A DNA stretch of 33,931 nucleotides from Myxococcota bacterium (GTDB lineage: Bacteria; Myxococcota_A; UBA9160; UBA4427). The notes beneath the pieces are model-generated. The model saw nothing but the letters and a program-made list of their open reading frames with translations. It did no database searches and was not told the DNA's origin. Shown here piece after piece: positions 18,489 to 27,619 of the stretch. The position numbers were made by a program, and so were the translations under genes. The first letter of the stretch is position 1. Each line of letters begins with the position of its first letter. The stretch covers positions 1-33,931 of the forward strand of contig CAUJGH010000128.1 in NCBI GenBank assembly GCA_963169575.1, read 5' to 3'.

Positions 18489-19733
18489 ATGAGCGATTCG
18501 AAGAGGACGATCGGCGAGGCCGAGCTGCGCGACCGGGTACGGGCGCTGCTCGCGCAGGCGCATCCCGACGCGGTCGATCGCGTCACGTTCCGCCGCGCGC
18601 AATACGATCACGGCCTCGCCTGGGTCCACTTTCCCGAAGGTTACGGCGGGCTCGGTCTCAGCCCCGGCATGCAATCGATCGTCGACGACGAGATCGCCCT
18701 CCATGCGCGGACGATCTACTGGAATCTCGCCATCAACGCGATCGGCATCGGCATGGGCGCGCCGACCGTGATGACCTACGCGGCGGAGCACTACAAGCAG
18801 CAGCTGCTGCCGCGCATCTTCACCGGCGAGGACATCTGGTGCCAACTCTTCAGCGAGCCGAGCGCCGGCTCCGACGTCGCGGGTCTCGCGACGCGCGCCG
18901 TCCGCGACGGCGACGACTGGATCGTGAACGGACAGAAGGTCTGGGCTTCGATCGCCCACAAATCGAGCTGGGCGATGCTGCTCGCACGCACCGATCCGAA
19001 CAAGCCGAAGCACGACGGGCTCTCCTATTTCCTGCTCGACATGAAGTCGCCGGGCGTCGACGTTCGCCCGCTCTACCAGATCACCGGCGATGCCGAGTTC
19101 AACGAGGTCTTCCTGAACGACGTGCGCATCCCCGGCGACCGCATTCTCGGCAAGGAGGGGATGGGCTGGCGCGTCGCGATCACGACGCTCATGAACGAAC
19201 GCGTCGCGCTCGGCGGCTCGTCGCGGCCGGGCCATGGGCTGTCGGAAAAGCTGCTGAATCTCTGGCGCGAGGAAGGGCCCTCGGGCCCGCGCGGCGCGGA
19301 TGGGCGCTCGGCCGCCGAGATCGCCGTGCTGCGCGACGCGGTCGTCCGGCTCCACATCGAGTCGGAGCTGCTCGGCATCACGAACCAGCGTACGAAATCC
19401 GCGATGCGCGCGGGCAACCCCGGTCCCGAGGGCTCCGTCGCGAAGCTCGTGCAGGCGGAGCTCAACAAGAAGATCACGGAGCTCGGGCTCGAGCTGATCG
19501 GCTCGGACGCGCTCGTCTACGAGACGGGCTATCCGCTGCGCCGCGGCGAGGACTTTCCCGCGCGAACGCGTCGGGAGAACGCCAAGCACGACTTCCTGCG
19601 CGCCCGTGCCAACTCGATCGAGGGCGGGACCTCCGAGGTCATGCGCAACATCCTGGCCGAGCGGATGCTGGGTCTGCCCGGCGAGCCGCGGGTCGACAAG
19701 GACGTGGCCTGGAAGGACATCCCGCGCGGTTAG
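18489..19733 (+). CDS. acyl-CoA dehydrogenase (alpha-type, catalytic Glu region retained)
   Basis: CQLFSEPSAGSDVAGLATRAVRDGDDWIVNGQKVW, C-terminal RANSIEGGTSEVMRNILAERMLGLP; AAGGAGA upstream of the start. Confidence 0.95.
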   Translation: MSDSKRTIGEAELRDRVRALLAQAHPDAVDRVTFRRAQYDHGLAWVHFPEGYGGLGLSPGMQSIVDDEIALHARTIYWNLAINAIGIGMGAPTVMTYAAEHYKQQLLPRIFTGEDIWCQLFSEPSAGSDVAGLATRAVRDGDDWIVNGQKVWASIAHKSSWAMLLARTDPNKPKHDGLSYFLLDMKSPGVDVRPLYQITGDAEFNEVFLNDVRIPGDRILGKEGMGWRVAITTLMNERVALGGSSRPGHGLSEKLLNLWREEGPSGPRGADGRSAAEIAVLRDAVVRLHIESELLGITNQRTKSAMRAGNPGPEGSVAKLVQAELNKKITELGLELIGSDALVYETGYPLRRGEDFPARTRRENAKHDFLRARANSIEGGTSEVMRNILAERMLGLPGEPRVDKDVAWKDIPRG

Positions 19734-19747
19734 GCGGGCATCGGGAA

Positions 19748-19768
19748 AGGCGAGAGGCGAGGGGCGAG
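19748..19768 (+). repeat. 7-bp tandem repeat (R)GGCGAG x3 abutting the start codon of the second acyl-CoA dehydrogenase
   Basis: AGGCGAG AGGCGAG GGGCGAG then ATG at 19769. Confidence 0.8.
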
Positions 19769-20878
19769 ATGGACATCCGTTTCAGCGACGAGCACGAAGA
19801 GCTGCGACGCACGATCCGGCAATTCCTGTCGGCCGAGTCGGGAGAGCAGGCGGTTCGGGCGGCGATGGCGACCGAGCGCGGCCACGACCCGAAGCTCTGG
19901 CAGCGCATGGCGCAGGAGCTCGGTCTCGCAGGCCTCGTCGTGCCCGAGAACTTCGGCGGCGCCGGCATGGGGCCGATCGAGGCCCTGGTCGCCTTCGAGG
20001 AGATGGGGCGCGTACTGGTCTGCGCACCGGCGCTCGCGAGCCATTTCGCCGCCAATGCGATCCTCGCGGTCGCCGGCGAAGCCGACCAGGAAGCGCTCCT
20101 GCCGGGGATCGCCGCGGGGACCTCGCTCGCGACGGTGGCCCATGTCGACGCCGCCGGTCGCTGGGATCTCTCCATCGTTTCGAACGAAGCGCGCCGCGAA
20201 GGTGAGAGCTGGCGCCTCGATGGCGTCTGGCGTTATGTCCTCGATGGCCACGTCGCCGATCGGCTGCTGCTGGTCGCCCGCGTTCCGGACGGGCTCGGTC
20301 TCTTCCTCGTCGAAGGCGAGGCGACCGGACTGACCCGCAAGGCCCTGCCGGGCCTCGATCTCACGCGGCGACTCGCCGAGCTGCGCTGCAGCGCCGTCGC
20401 CGCCCGGCGGATCGGTGAGGGCGATGCTCGCCCCGGGCTCGAACGAGCGCTCCAACTGACGATCGCCGCGCTCGTCGCCGAGCAGACCGGCGGCGCCGCG
20501 CGCTGCCTCGAGATCGCGACGGATTACGCGAAGTCCCGCTACCAGTTCGGACGCCCGATCGGCTCCTTCCAGGCGATCAAGCACCACTGCGCCGACCTGC
20601 TGGTCTCCGTCGAGCTGATGAGATCCGCCGCCTACCATGCGAGCTTCGTCGCCGCGACCGGCGAGGGCGACCTCGAGACGGCCGTGCATCAGGCGAAGGC
20701 CTGGTGCTCGGAGGCGTATTTCGAGGTTGCCGCGGAGAACATCCAGATCCACGGCGGCATGGGCTTCACCTGGGAATACCCGGCCCATCTCTATCTGAAG
20801 CGCGCGAAGTCGAGCGAGGTCCTGTTCGGCAGCCCCGCTCGCCACCGCGAGCAGATCGGCGAGCGGCTCGGGCTCTGA
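19769..20878 (+). CDS. acyl-CoA dehydrogenase (second, divergent C-terminal catalytic region)
   Basis: DEHEELRRTIRQFL, YAKSRYQFGRPIGSFQAIKHHCADL, QIHGGMGFTWEYPAHLYLKRAKSSEVLFGS. Confidence 0.94.
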   Translation: MDIRFSDEHEELRRTIRQFLSAESGEQAVRAAMATERGHDPKLWQRMAQELGLAGLVVPENFGGAGMGPIEALVAFEEMGRVLVCAPALASHFAANAILAVAGEADQEALLPGIAAGTSLATVAHVDAAGRWDLSIVSNEARREGESWRLDGVWRYVLDGHVADRLLLVARVPDGLGLFLVEGEATGLTRKALPGLDLTRRLAELRCSAVAARRIGEGDARPGLERALQLTIAALVAEQTGGAARCLEIATDYAKSRYQFGRPIGSFQAIKHHCADLLVSVELMRSAAYHASFVAATGEGDLETAVHQAKAWCSEAYFEVAAENIQIHGGMGFTWEYPAHLYLKRAKSSEVLFGSPARHREQIGERLGL

Positions 20879-20919
20879 TGCGCGGAGCGAATGTCTGGGG
20901 ACCTCGGGCGCGCGACCGG

Positions 20920-21564
20920 CTACTGCCGCGCCGATTCCCTCGACGCCGCGACGGTGACGCCGTCGAAGTCGACGTAGGGTGCTCGCCGAAACAGATCCGG
21001 ATCCCGAAGGAATTCGACGAAGAGGGGCGTCGCATCGTCGCCCCAGAACAGCTCGCCCCGGTGGGCGAACGTGGGAACGCCGTAGACACCACGCGCGATC
21101 GCCTCCGCGGTGTTTGCGTGGAGTCTCTGCTTGACGGCGGGATCGCCGATCACCGTCTCGACGTCCGGGAGCGCGAGAGACCGTGCGATGGCGGCCATGC
21201 TCGCCGGGTCCTGTCCGTCCTGCCCCTCGCCCCAGACGTGCCGATAGATCGTCCGGACCGATTCGACCGTCTCGCCCGCGGCGATGCAGAGGCGAAGGAG
21301 CGTCAGTGGATTGAAGGGATGTCGCGGCGGGCCGGCGAATGGAAGGCCGCGGGAGGCGGCCAGCCAGCGCGTGAAGAAGTAGGTCTGTCGCTTCTTGGCG
21401 GGGATTTCCGCGGGCCCTTTGTGTCCCCAGTGGTTCAAGAGCGCCGCGAAGAGAACGGGTCTCGGACGGACCACGAGGTCTTCGGGGAGGTCGCCGAACC
21501 GGGAGAGCTGCAGATAGGGGTAGGGTGAAATGAAATCGAAATACCAATCGACCTCGCGTGTCAT
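20920..21564 (-). CDS. DsbA-family / 2-hydroxychromene-2-carboxylate isomerase-like protein
   Basis: VDWYFDFISPYPYLQL at N-terminus; GVYGVPTFAHRGELFWGDD near C-terminus; start MTREVDW. Confidence 0.9.
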   Translation of the reverse strand: MTREVDWYFDFISPYPYLQLSRFGDLPEDLVVRPRPVLFAALLNHWGHKGPAEIPAKKRQTYFFTRWLAASRGLPFAGPPRHPFNPLTLLRLCIAAGETVESVRTIYRHVWGEGQDGQDPASMAAIARSLALPDVETVIGDPAVKQRLHANTAEAIARGVYGVPTFAHRGELFWGDDATPLFVEFLRDPDLFRRAPYVDFDGVTVAASRESARQ

Positions 21565-22397
21565 GCGCCCGTCCGATCGATCTGCTCGCACGCTCGTTCC
21601 CGGGGCCTTCGACCGGAGGTCTCCGCTTCGAGCGCGCGCGGCCCGTGCAGCGATCGCGAGCGCACGACGCGGCGCTCGGACGAGCGTGTCGGATGCCGAG
21701 GATGAGCGCACGAAGGTCGCATGTCCTCGTCCGGTCCGCGATCGGGCGGTACCGGATTCGTCGAATTCCCAGCGGCACGCGCTCAGCGACGCGCAGGCGG
21801 TGGCGAATGGTTCGCCGCTCGGCTCGAGCGGGCGGCAAGATGCGACGAAAGCGCTCTGGACCAGGCGGGACACACCGAGGTTTCGACCGATCCGCCGATT
21901 GGGACCGTCCCAGGGAGCAGTCCGAAGGGCTCCTCGGCGTTCGCTTCGTTCGGACCGGATCTGGAGGAGAGCGGATCCACGTTGCGGAGTTTCGCCGGTC
22001 CGGCGAGCGTGATCGGTGCAGCGCGCTCTTCGAGATCGACGAAGCCCTCGAGACGCTGATCCCCGTGAATGTCCTGCCCCAGGCCGAGCATGGAGTCGCG
22101 CGGTGTCGACTTCGCGGGGCTTCGCATCGATCGTCGAATTCGCCAGCGACGCCTTCCGGCCCCTCGGCATGGGCAGCGCCGCCGCCGTCCCCTCGAATGC
22201 GGGCCGTGAGGCCGAGGCCCGCGTGATCTCCGCCCTACGGCGATGGGATGGGATGGGACGAGGACGCTCGATCTCGTCGACTGAGATCCCGACGAGGGCG
22301 AAGAACGAGCCGTCGCGCCTTGCGCCATCCGATGCCGACTTGAGTTTTCGGCGCCTCCGGTGCAGAGTCGATGCGAGCGACTCGGGAGGAGCCTGCC

Positions 22398-23399
22398 ATG
22401 GTGACGGCGATCGGCGTGGAGCGAGCGAGCGGCGAATCGGATTGGCGGGGTCTGTTCGGCGGGCTGAAGCAGGGGCAGCTCCATCCTGAAGGATGGTATG
22501 CCGTCGCCCTCTCGAGTGAGGTCCTGCCCGGCCGCATCACGGGCCGCCCCTTCCTGAACGGGCGCGTCGTCGCCTATCGCAAGGGTTCGGGCGAGCCCGT
22601 CGTGCTGACGGCCTACTGCCCGCACATGGGGACCGATCTGGCATCGGGCCAGATCCTCGGCGACGAGCTGCGCTGCAACTACCATCATTTTCGCTTCGGA
22701 CCGGGCGGCGAATGCGTCGGCGTGCCGGGCGATAATCGGATCCCGCCCGGGGCGCGCCTCTTCAGCTATCCCGCCGTCGAGCGATTCGGGCTCGTCTGGG
22801 CCTACAACGGCGAGGCGCCGCTCTTCCCGCCGCCGGAGGTCCGCGACTTCGCGGCCGACGAACTCGTCTGCCGTGCGCGCCGCGCGCACGTCTACGAGAA
22901 CGTCGCGCCCTGGCTCCCGATCGGAAATACCTTCGACTTCCTGCATCTACGCCACGTCCACGATCTCGGCTTCGACTTCGACTTCGGGCGAATCCGCTGG
23001 GGGAAATACGAGGCCGAATACGAGATCGACTTCGATTCGCCCACGAGCGGCGCGATCGAGCAGCGCATCCGGGTCACGGGCACCAACATCTCGACCCACG
23101 TCACCGTCGGAGCGACGACGACGGTCGGCGTCACGACGGCGACGCCCGTCGGCACATCGCTCGAGCTCTATCTCGTCGCCTGCGTGGCGAAGGATGCCGG
23201 TCGTTCGCCCGAGGCGATCGATTCGGAGCTGCGCGAGCAGGAGGGGTTCGTCGACGCCCTGCTCGCCGACGACATCCGGGTCATGACCGGAATCGAGTTT
23301 CGCGCCGGGACCTTCGTCCAGGAAGACCAGCCGATGGCGCGCTGGCTGCGCTGGGTTCATGCGTTTCCGGTCGCGGATCCGGCGGCGGCCCATCGTTAG
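22398..23399 (+). CDS. Rieske [2Fe-2S] non-heme iron oxygenase (KshA/DAF-36-like class)
   Basis: Rieske CPH...CNYHH; mononuclear iron motif NTFDFLHLRHVH (D-x2-H-x4-H); C-terminal ADDIRVMTGIEFR...EDQPMARWLRWVHAF; GGGAGGA upstream of ATG. Confidence 0.88.
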   Translation: MVTAIGVERASGESDWRGLFGGLKQGQLHPEGWYAVALSSEVLPGRITGRPFLNGRVVAYRKGSGEPVVLTAYCPHMGTDLASGQILGDELRCNYHHFRFGPGGECVGVPGDNRIPPGARLFSYPAVERFGLVWAYNGEAPLFPPPEVRDFAADELVCRARRAHVYENVAPWLPIGNTFDFLHLRHVHDLGFDFDFGRIRWGKYEAEYEIDFDSPTSGAIEQRIRVTGTNISTHVTVGATTTVGVTTATPVGTSLELYLVACVAKDAGRSPEAIDSELREQEGFVDALLADDIRVMTGIEFRAGTFVQEDQPMARWLRWVHAFPVADPAAAHR

Positions 23400-23497
23400 G
23401 GGACGGCTGCTTCGATTCCGTCGAGCGGAACGAATCCGTTTCGCGCGGCATCGAATGAACGAGCCTGCAATCCCCACGCTGGATCGAGGAGGTCCCC

Positions 23498-24259
23498 ATG
23501 AAGCCCTCTTCCTTTCGCCTTTTCGTCGTCCCTGCGCATCGTCGAGGGCTGCCTCGCGTCCCCCTCGTTCATCTCGTAGCCAGCACGAGTGCCGTTCTCG
23601 CACTCCTGGGTCCCGGGCTCGCCGATGCGGCGAGTCCGAAGACGCCGGACGCGATCCGGCAGGCGCGCGTCCTCGGCACGATCGAGGATCGAGTGCGGAT
23701 CGATCTCGAGACGGCCGGCGGAGAGCTCGATCACGCGAGGATCGAAGTCGCTGCCGAGCCCGGAGGGCGCATCGTCCTGTCGGGGCGCGTTCCCTCGCCG
23801 ACTGCGAGGGCACGAGCAGGCGAGCTGGCGAGCTTCGCCGTCGGCGTCTCCGAGGTCCAGAACGCCCTCGAAGTCGACCCGCAGCTGGCACCGCCGGCGC
23901 CGGCGGTCCGGGCGGGGCCGCCCGAGTCCGGGATCGGCTCGAGCGCGCCGGACGCGCGCCCCCCGTCCGACGAGGCGCTCGCGGAGCGCGTCGCACGGCA
24001 GATTGCCGGGAGCCTGCCCGTCGAGGCGCGAGCGCAGCATCGCTGGCTGCGGGGCTGGCGCGTGGTCGGTGAGGCGTGGTCCTTCGAAGTCGACGTCGAA
24101 GACGGGAAGGTCCGGTTGGACGGGAGCGTGCGCGAGCCGCTCACGGCCGAAGACGTGACGGCGAGCGCGAGAGCGCTCACGGCGGTGCGCGCCGTCGACG
24201 CCTCGCTCGAGGTCGTCGATGCGGATCACCGGCCGGGCTTCTTCGAGCGCCTCTTCTAG
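23498..24259 (+). CDS. exported protein with two BON-like domains
   Basis: Signal peptide to ...LADAA; GRIVLSGRVPSPTARARAGELASFAVGVSEVQNALEVDP and GKVRLDGSVREPLTAEDVTASARALTAVRAVDASLEVVD. Confidence 0.7.
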   Translation: MKPSSFRLFVVPAHRRGLPRVPLVHLVASTSAVLALLGPGLADAASPKTPDAIRQARVLGTIEDRVRIDLETAGGELDHARIEVAAEPGGRIVLSGRVPSPTARARAGELASFAVGVSEVQNALEVDPQLAPPAPAVRAGPPESGIGSSAPDARPPSDEALAERVARQIAGSLPVEARAQHRWLRGWRVVGEAWSFEVDVEDGKVRLDGSVREPLTAEDVTASARALTAVRAVDASLEVVDADHRPGFFERLF

Positions 24260-24267
24260 CGTCCGGA

Positions 24268-25302
24268 TCAGCGTCCGAAGATGCGCCACTCGGGCTCGTA
24301 GCCGAGGCCGAGAGCGACGATGCGACTCAGCAAAGCCGGATATTCGATTCCGATGCTCTCGGCGGACTCCGCGAAGTCCTCGCCCCACATCAAGTTGGGA
24401 TTGGCGTTCGCCTCGAGCACGTAGACCCGGCCGTCGTTGCCGAGCCGCAGATCCATCCGGCCGTAGCCGCTCATGTGGAGCGCGCGATAGATCCGCTTGG
24501 CGAGGCTCGCGAGCTTCGAATCCATGCCCGGCGGGAGATCCTTCGCGGCGCCGGTCCGGATGCCATGCTTCTTCTGGTAACGCGAGTCCCATTTCACCTT
24601 GCGGGTGGCGATGTTGGTCTGCACGTCGGAGAGCGTCCCGAAGTCGAGCTCCCAGACGGGGAAGGTCTTGAGGCGCTCGTTGCCGAGGACTCCGATGTAG
24701 AGCTCCCGGCCCTCGATGAACTGCTCGGCGATCGCGTCGCTGCGGGTCTGCTCGTGGATGAATTGCACGCGCTCGCGGAGGTGCGTGGCGTCGTGGACGA
24801 TCGAAGCCTGCGAGATCCCGAGCGACGCGTCGTCGGTCGTCGACTTGACGATCAGCGGGAACTCGGGGCGGCGCGGCGGCTTGTAGCCCTTGCGAGCCGA
24901 GAAGAGATGGAATGCCGGCGTCAGGATCCGGTGGTAGGCGAGGACCTGCTTCGTCAGGAACTTGTCTCGGGAGATCATCATGCCGCGCGGATTACAGCCC
25001 GTATAGGGCTGACGCATCATCTCGAGATAGGCGACGACGTAGTGGTCGTAGGTGACGATTCCGGAGAACTCCTCGAGCAGGTTGAAGACGATGTCCGGTT
25101 CGAACTCGGCCATCTTGCGCCGAACCGGACCGATCTCGTCGCCGACGCCGAGTACCTCGACCTGGTGATGCAGGTTCGCGAGCGTCGACATCACGTTGTA
25201 CTCGGTGCGGCATTCGTCGATCGCGCTGTCGGGCAGGCCGCGAAGATCGTGCGGCGGGACGAGCGTCTCGTGGACCAGCATGAGGATGCGGAGCTTCTTC
25301 AC
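24268..25302 (-). CDS. ATP-grasp / D-Ala-D-Ala-ligase-like protein
   Basis: FNLLEEFSG, YTGCNPRGMMISRDKFLTKQVL, FPLIVKSTTDDASLGI, AEQFIEGRELYIGVLG, YGRMDLRLGNDGRVYVLEANANPNL. GTG at 25302 with AAGGAG at good spacing. Confidence 0.9.
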   Translation of the reverse strand: MKKLRILMLVHETLVPPHDLRGLPDSAIDECRTEYNVMSTLANLHHQVEVLGVGDEIGPVRRKMAEFEPDIVFNLLEEFSGIVTYDHYVVAYLEMMRQPYTGCNPRGMMISRDKFLTKQVLAYHRILTPAFHLFSARKGYKPPRRPEFPLIVKSTTDDASLGISQASIVHDATHLRERVQFIHEQTRSDAIAEQFIEGRELYIGVLGNERLKTFPVWELDFGTLSDVQTNIATRKVKWDSRYQKKHGIRTGAAKDLPPGMDSKLASLAKRIYRALHMSGYGRMDLRLGNDGRVYVLEANANPNLMWGEDFAESAESIGIEYPALLSRIVALGLGYEPEWRIFGR

Positions 25303-25339
25303 GGCGTCTCCTTCATGCGGCGGTCCGCGTTGGGCTCCC

Positions 25340-25399
25340 TGCTCGGCTGACTGCTCGGCCTTCTGCACGGCCTTTTGCTCGGCCTTCTGCCCGGCACTC
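25340..25399. repeat. degenerate 12-bp tandem repeat x5 (TGCTCGGCCTTC)
   Basis: tgctcggctgac|tgctcggccttc|tgcacggccttt|tgctcggccttc|tgcccggcactc. Confidence 0.85.
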
Positions 25400-25428
25400 T
25401 TCTCGATCCACGCCCGGACGCGCAAGCA

Positions 25429-26454
25429 TCAGAGCGCGCTGTGTTCGCGATTGCGTCGCAGGACATCGAGCACGACGAGCCCGACGAGTCGGGCGGCGTC
25501 GCGCTTGCTGCGCCGGCGATCGCGAGCGAGTCGCAGGTCGAGCTGCTGGGCACGCAGGATCATGGCGGTCATCGCATGCTCGATGATATAGGGATGCATG
25601 CGCGCGCGCCGATTCAGCAGGCGCTCGATCTGCGGCCGGATTTCGCGGAGGAAGCGCGCGGCGGATGCGCCGGCCGGACGCCGCTTCGGTGTCGCGAAGA
25701 CGCGCACGAGTCGGGCGTCGTGGCGGTTGTCGGTCAGATCGTATCGGGCCAGCTTCCGGCGATAGTGGACGCCGAGGGTCTCGCGGATCTGGTCGATCGG
25801 CTCGATTCGGCGGCGATTGCGCCGCTTCGGCGGCCGGCCCGCGATCTCGGCCATCAACGTATCGACGTATTCGAGCTTCCGGAGCGCCGGCCAGCCGGCG
25901 TAGTCGCGTCGCCAGCGCGCCCGGGGCTGCATCCAGACGGCGAAGGTCTCTGCGAAATCCTCGGTCGGATGGCTCTGCGCGTACCAGTCCCCGATGTGGA
26001 GGACGAAGCGGCGACTGCCCGGGCGCGAGGTGTAGACCGACGGATAACGACGCGACGCGGGCCCGAACACCGCGCGCCAGTCGGCGCGGCGACGCAGCCC
26101 GTAGGCGGTGTCGATGGCGTGGCCTGCCTCGTGGCGAAGGATGCGGATCAACCATTTGCTCTCGCCCCCCTCGACTTCGTGCATCATGCGGCGCTCGAGC
26201 CGCTTGAGGCGCGGATCGGCGAGATAGAAGGGGACGGAGATGCCCGGTACGCCGTCGGGCGAGAACCATTCGACGCCGAACCAGACGTGGGGCTCGAACT
26301 CGATGCCGCGGGCGGCGAGCTCCCGATGGAGCCGCTGGACGTGGCGGGCGACCGTTCCGCGTCGGATGTCGAGGGGCAGGTCGCAGAAGCGAAGCGCGAG
26401 CAGGCTCTCGTCGTCGAGCCGGCGCCAGTCCCGGATCCGGTTGCGCGAGGGCAA
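25429..26454 (-). CDS. putative zinc-binding metallopeptidase
   Basis: LIRILRHEAGHAIDTAYGL (HExxH) and WYAQSHPTEDFAETFAVWM downstream ligand-type motif. Confidence 0.85.
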   Translation of the reverse strand: MPSRNRIRDWRRLDDESLLALRFCDLPLDIRRGTVARHVQRLHRELAARGIEFEPHVWFGVEWFSPDGVPGISVPFYLADPRLKRLERRMMHEVEGGESKWLIRILRHEAGHAIDTAYGLRRRADWRAVFGPASRRYPSVYTSRPGSRRFVLHIGDWYAQSHPTEDFAETFAVWMQPRARWRRDYAGWPALRKLEYVDTLMAEIAGRPPKRRNRRRIEPIDQIRETLGVHYRRKLARYDLTDNRHDARLVRVFATPKRRPAGASAARFLREIRPQIERLLNRRARMHPYIIEHAMTAMILRAQQLDLRLARDRRRSKRDAARLVGLVVLDVLRRNREHSAL

Positions 26455-26731
26455 TTCGTCGCTTCCTTCCGTTCGTTCCGATGTCTCGGCTCTCGTCCCT
26501 TCCCTCGTCCCTCGGCGCCGACGGGCCGCCTTCGGGCGGTCGCGCTCCGAGCCGACGCTGCGGCCACGGCCAAACTAGCGGATCGCGGCGACGCGGTCCC
26601 ATCCGCGGGGCGAGGCCGGCGCGGCGAGGAGCAGTCCGGGGATCGGCCAGGAGTGGAACCTTGCGCCAAATGGGACGTTGTGCCAGATTGGGATCGAGCG
26701 GGCGTGTGATCGCTCTTGCCGGAGTGGCAGC

Positions 26732-27598
26732 ATGGAACGGGCGGCGAGTCGAGCGGCGGCGGGCGGAGCGACTGGACCGACCGGATCGGCCAGAGCGCCC
26801 GGAGCGGCGAGATCCGCGGGGCCGAAGGGAAGCGCCGGGGCCGCGGGCGCAGTGAGAGGCCCGAGAGACGCGGGAAGCGTCCGAGCGAAGCGGGCGGTGG
26901 GTTCGAGCGCTGCGGCGTCGCGCAGCCGGGTCGCGGCCGCGGGCCGGGGAGCTGGCCGCGGCGAGCGGATCTCGCTCCGCGATCGCAAGAAGCAGAAGAC
27001 CTGGGAGGCGATCGCGTCTGCGACGGTGGCGCTCGTCGTCGAGCGGGGATTCGATGCGGTGCGCGTCGAAGACGTCTGCGCGAGGGCCGAAGTCGGGCGT
27101 TCGACGTTCTTCCGCTATTTCGATTCGAAGGAGGCAGCGTTCGTCGCGGGCATCCATCAAGGGCGCCTCGATTCGGTCGTCGATGCCGTGCTCGGCCGAC
27201 CGGAATCCGAAGATGCGCTCGCCGCGCTGACGAACGCCTTTCTCGAGGCCTATGCGGATTGGCGCGAGCAGCGCGATCTGATGCAGCTCGAGGCCGAGAT
27301 CCGGGCGGTCTCGGCGCAGGTGAAGGTTCGCTCGCTCGGGCAGCAGGTCGCCTGGGAGTCGCGGCTCGCCCGCGCGATCGAGCCGCGACTCGCGGCGGGT
27401 CCCCGGCAGGGCCTGCATGCGCGTCTGCTCGCGGCGACGGTCGTCTCCGCGGTCCGGATGGCCAACGACGAATGGCTCGCGGCCGGCGCGCGGCGCTCGC
27501 CTGCGAAGGAGCTGACGGCGGCGCTCGAGGCCGTGCGCGAGCTCGTCGACGGAAGCGCCTTCGCGGCGCGGCGCGGCCGGAGCCGTACGCATCGCTGA
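26732..27598 (+). CDS. TetR-family transcriptional regulator with long low-complexity N-terminal tail (start uncertain)
   Basis: HTH: KTWEAIASATVALVVERGFDAVRVEDVCARAEVGRSTFFRYFDSKEAAFVAGI. Upstream ~85 aa Gly/Ala/Arg-rich; GTG 26854 is one alternative start. Confidence 0.85.
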   Translation: MERAASRAAAGGATGPTGSARAPGAARSAGPKGSAGAAGAVRGPRDAGSVRAKRAVGSSAAASRSRVAAAGRGAGRGERISLRDRKKQKTWEAIASATVALVVERGFDAVRVEDVCARAEVGRSTFFRYFDSKEAAFVAGIHQGRLDSVVDAVLGRPESEDALAALTNAFLEAYADWREQRDLMQLEAEIRAVSAQVKVRSLGQQVAWESRLARAIEPRLAAGPRQGLHARLLAATVVSAVRMANDEWLAAGARRSPAKELTAALEAVRELVDGSAFAARRGRSRTHR

Positions 27599-27619
27599 AC
27601 CGCCGGCTCGGCCGGCCCC

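Noticed and set aside
21660-21754. ADRTRTCDLRA string in the 19730-21838 minus ORF, hinting at a tRNA
   Set aside because: Inspected for a cloverleaf; no acceptor or D-arm pairing could be made.
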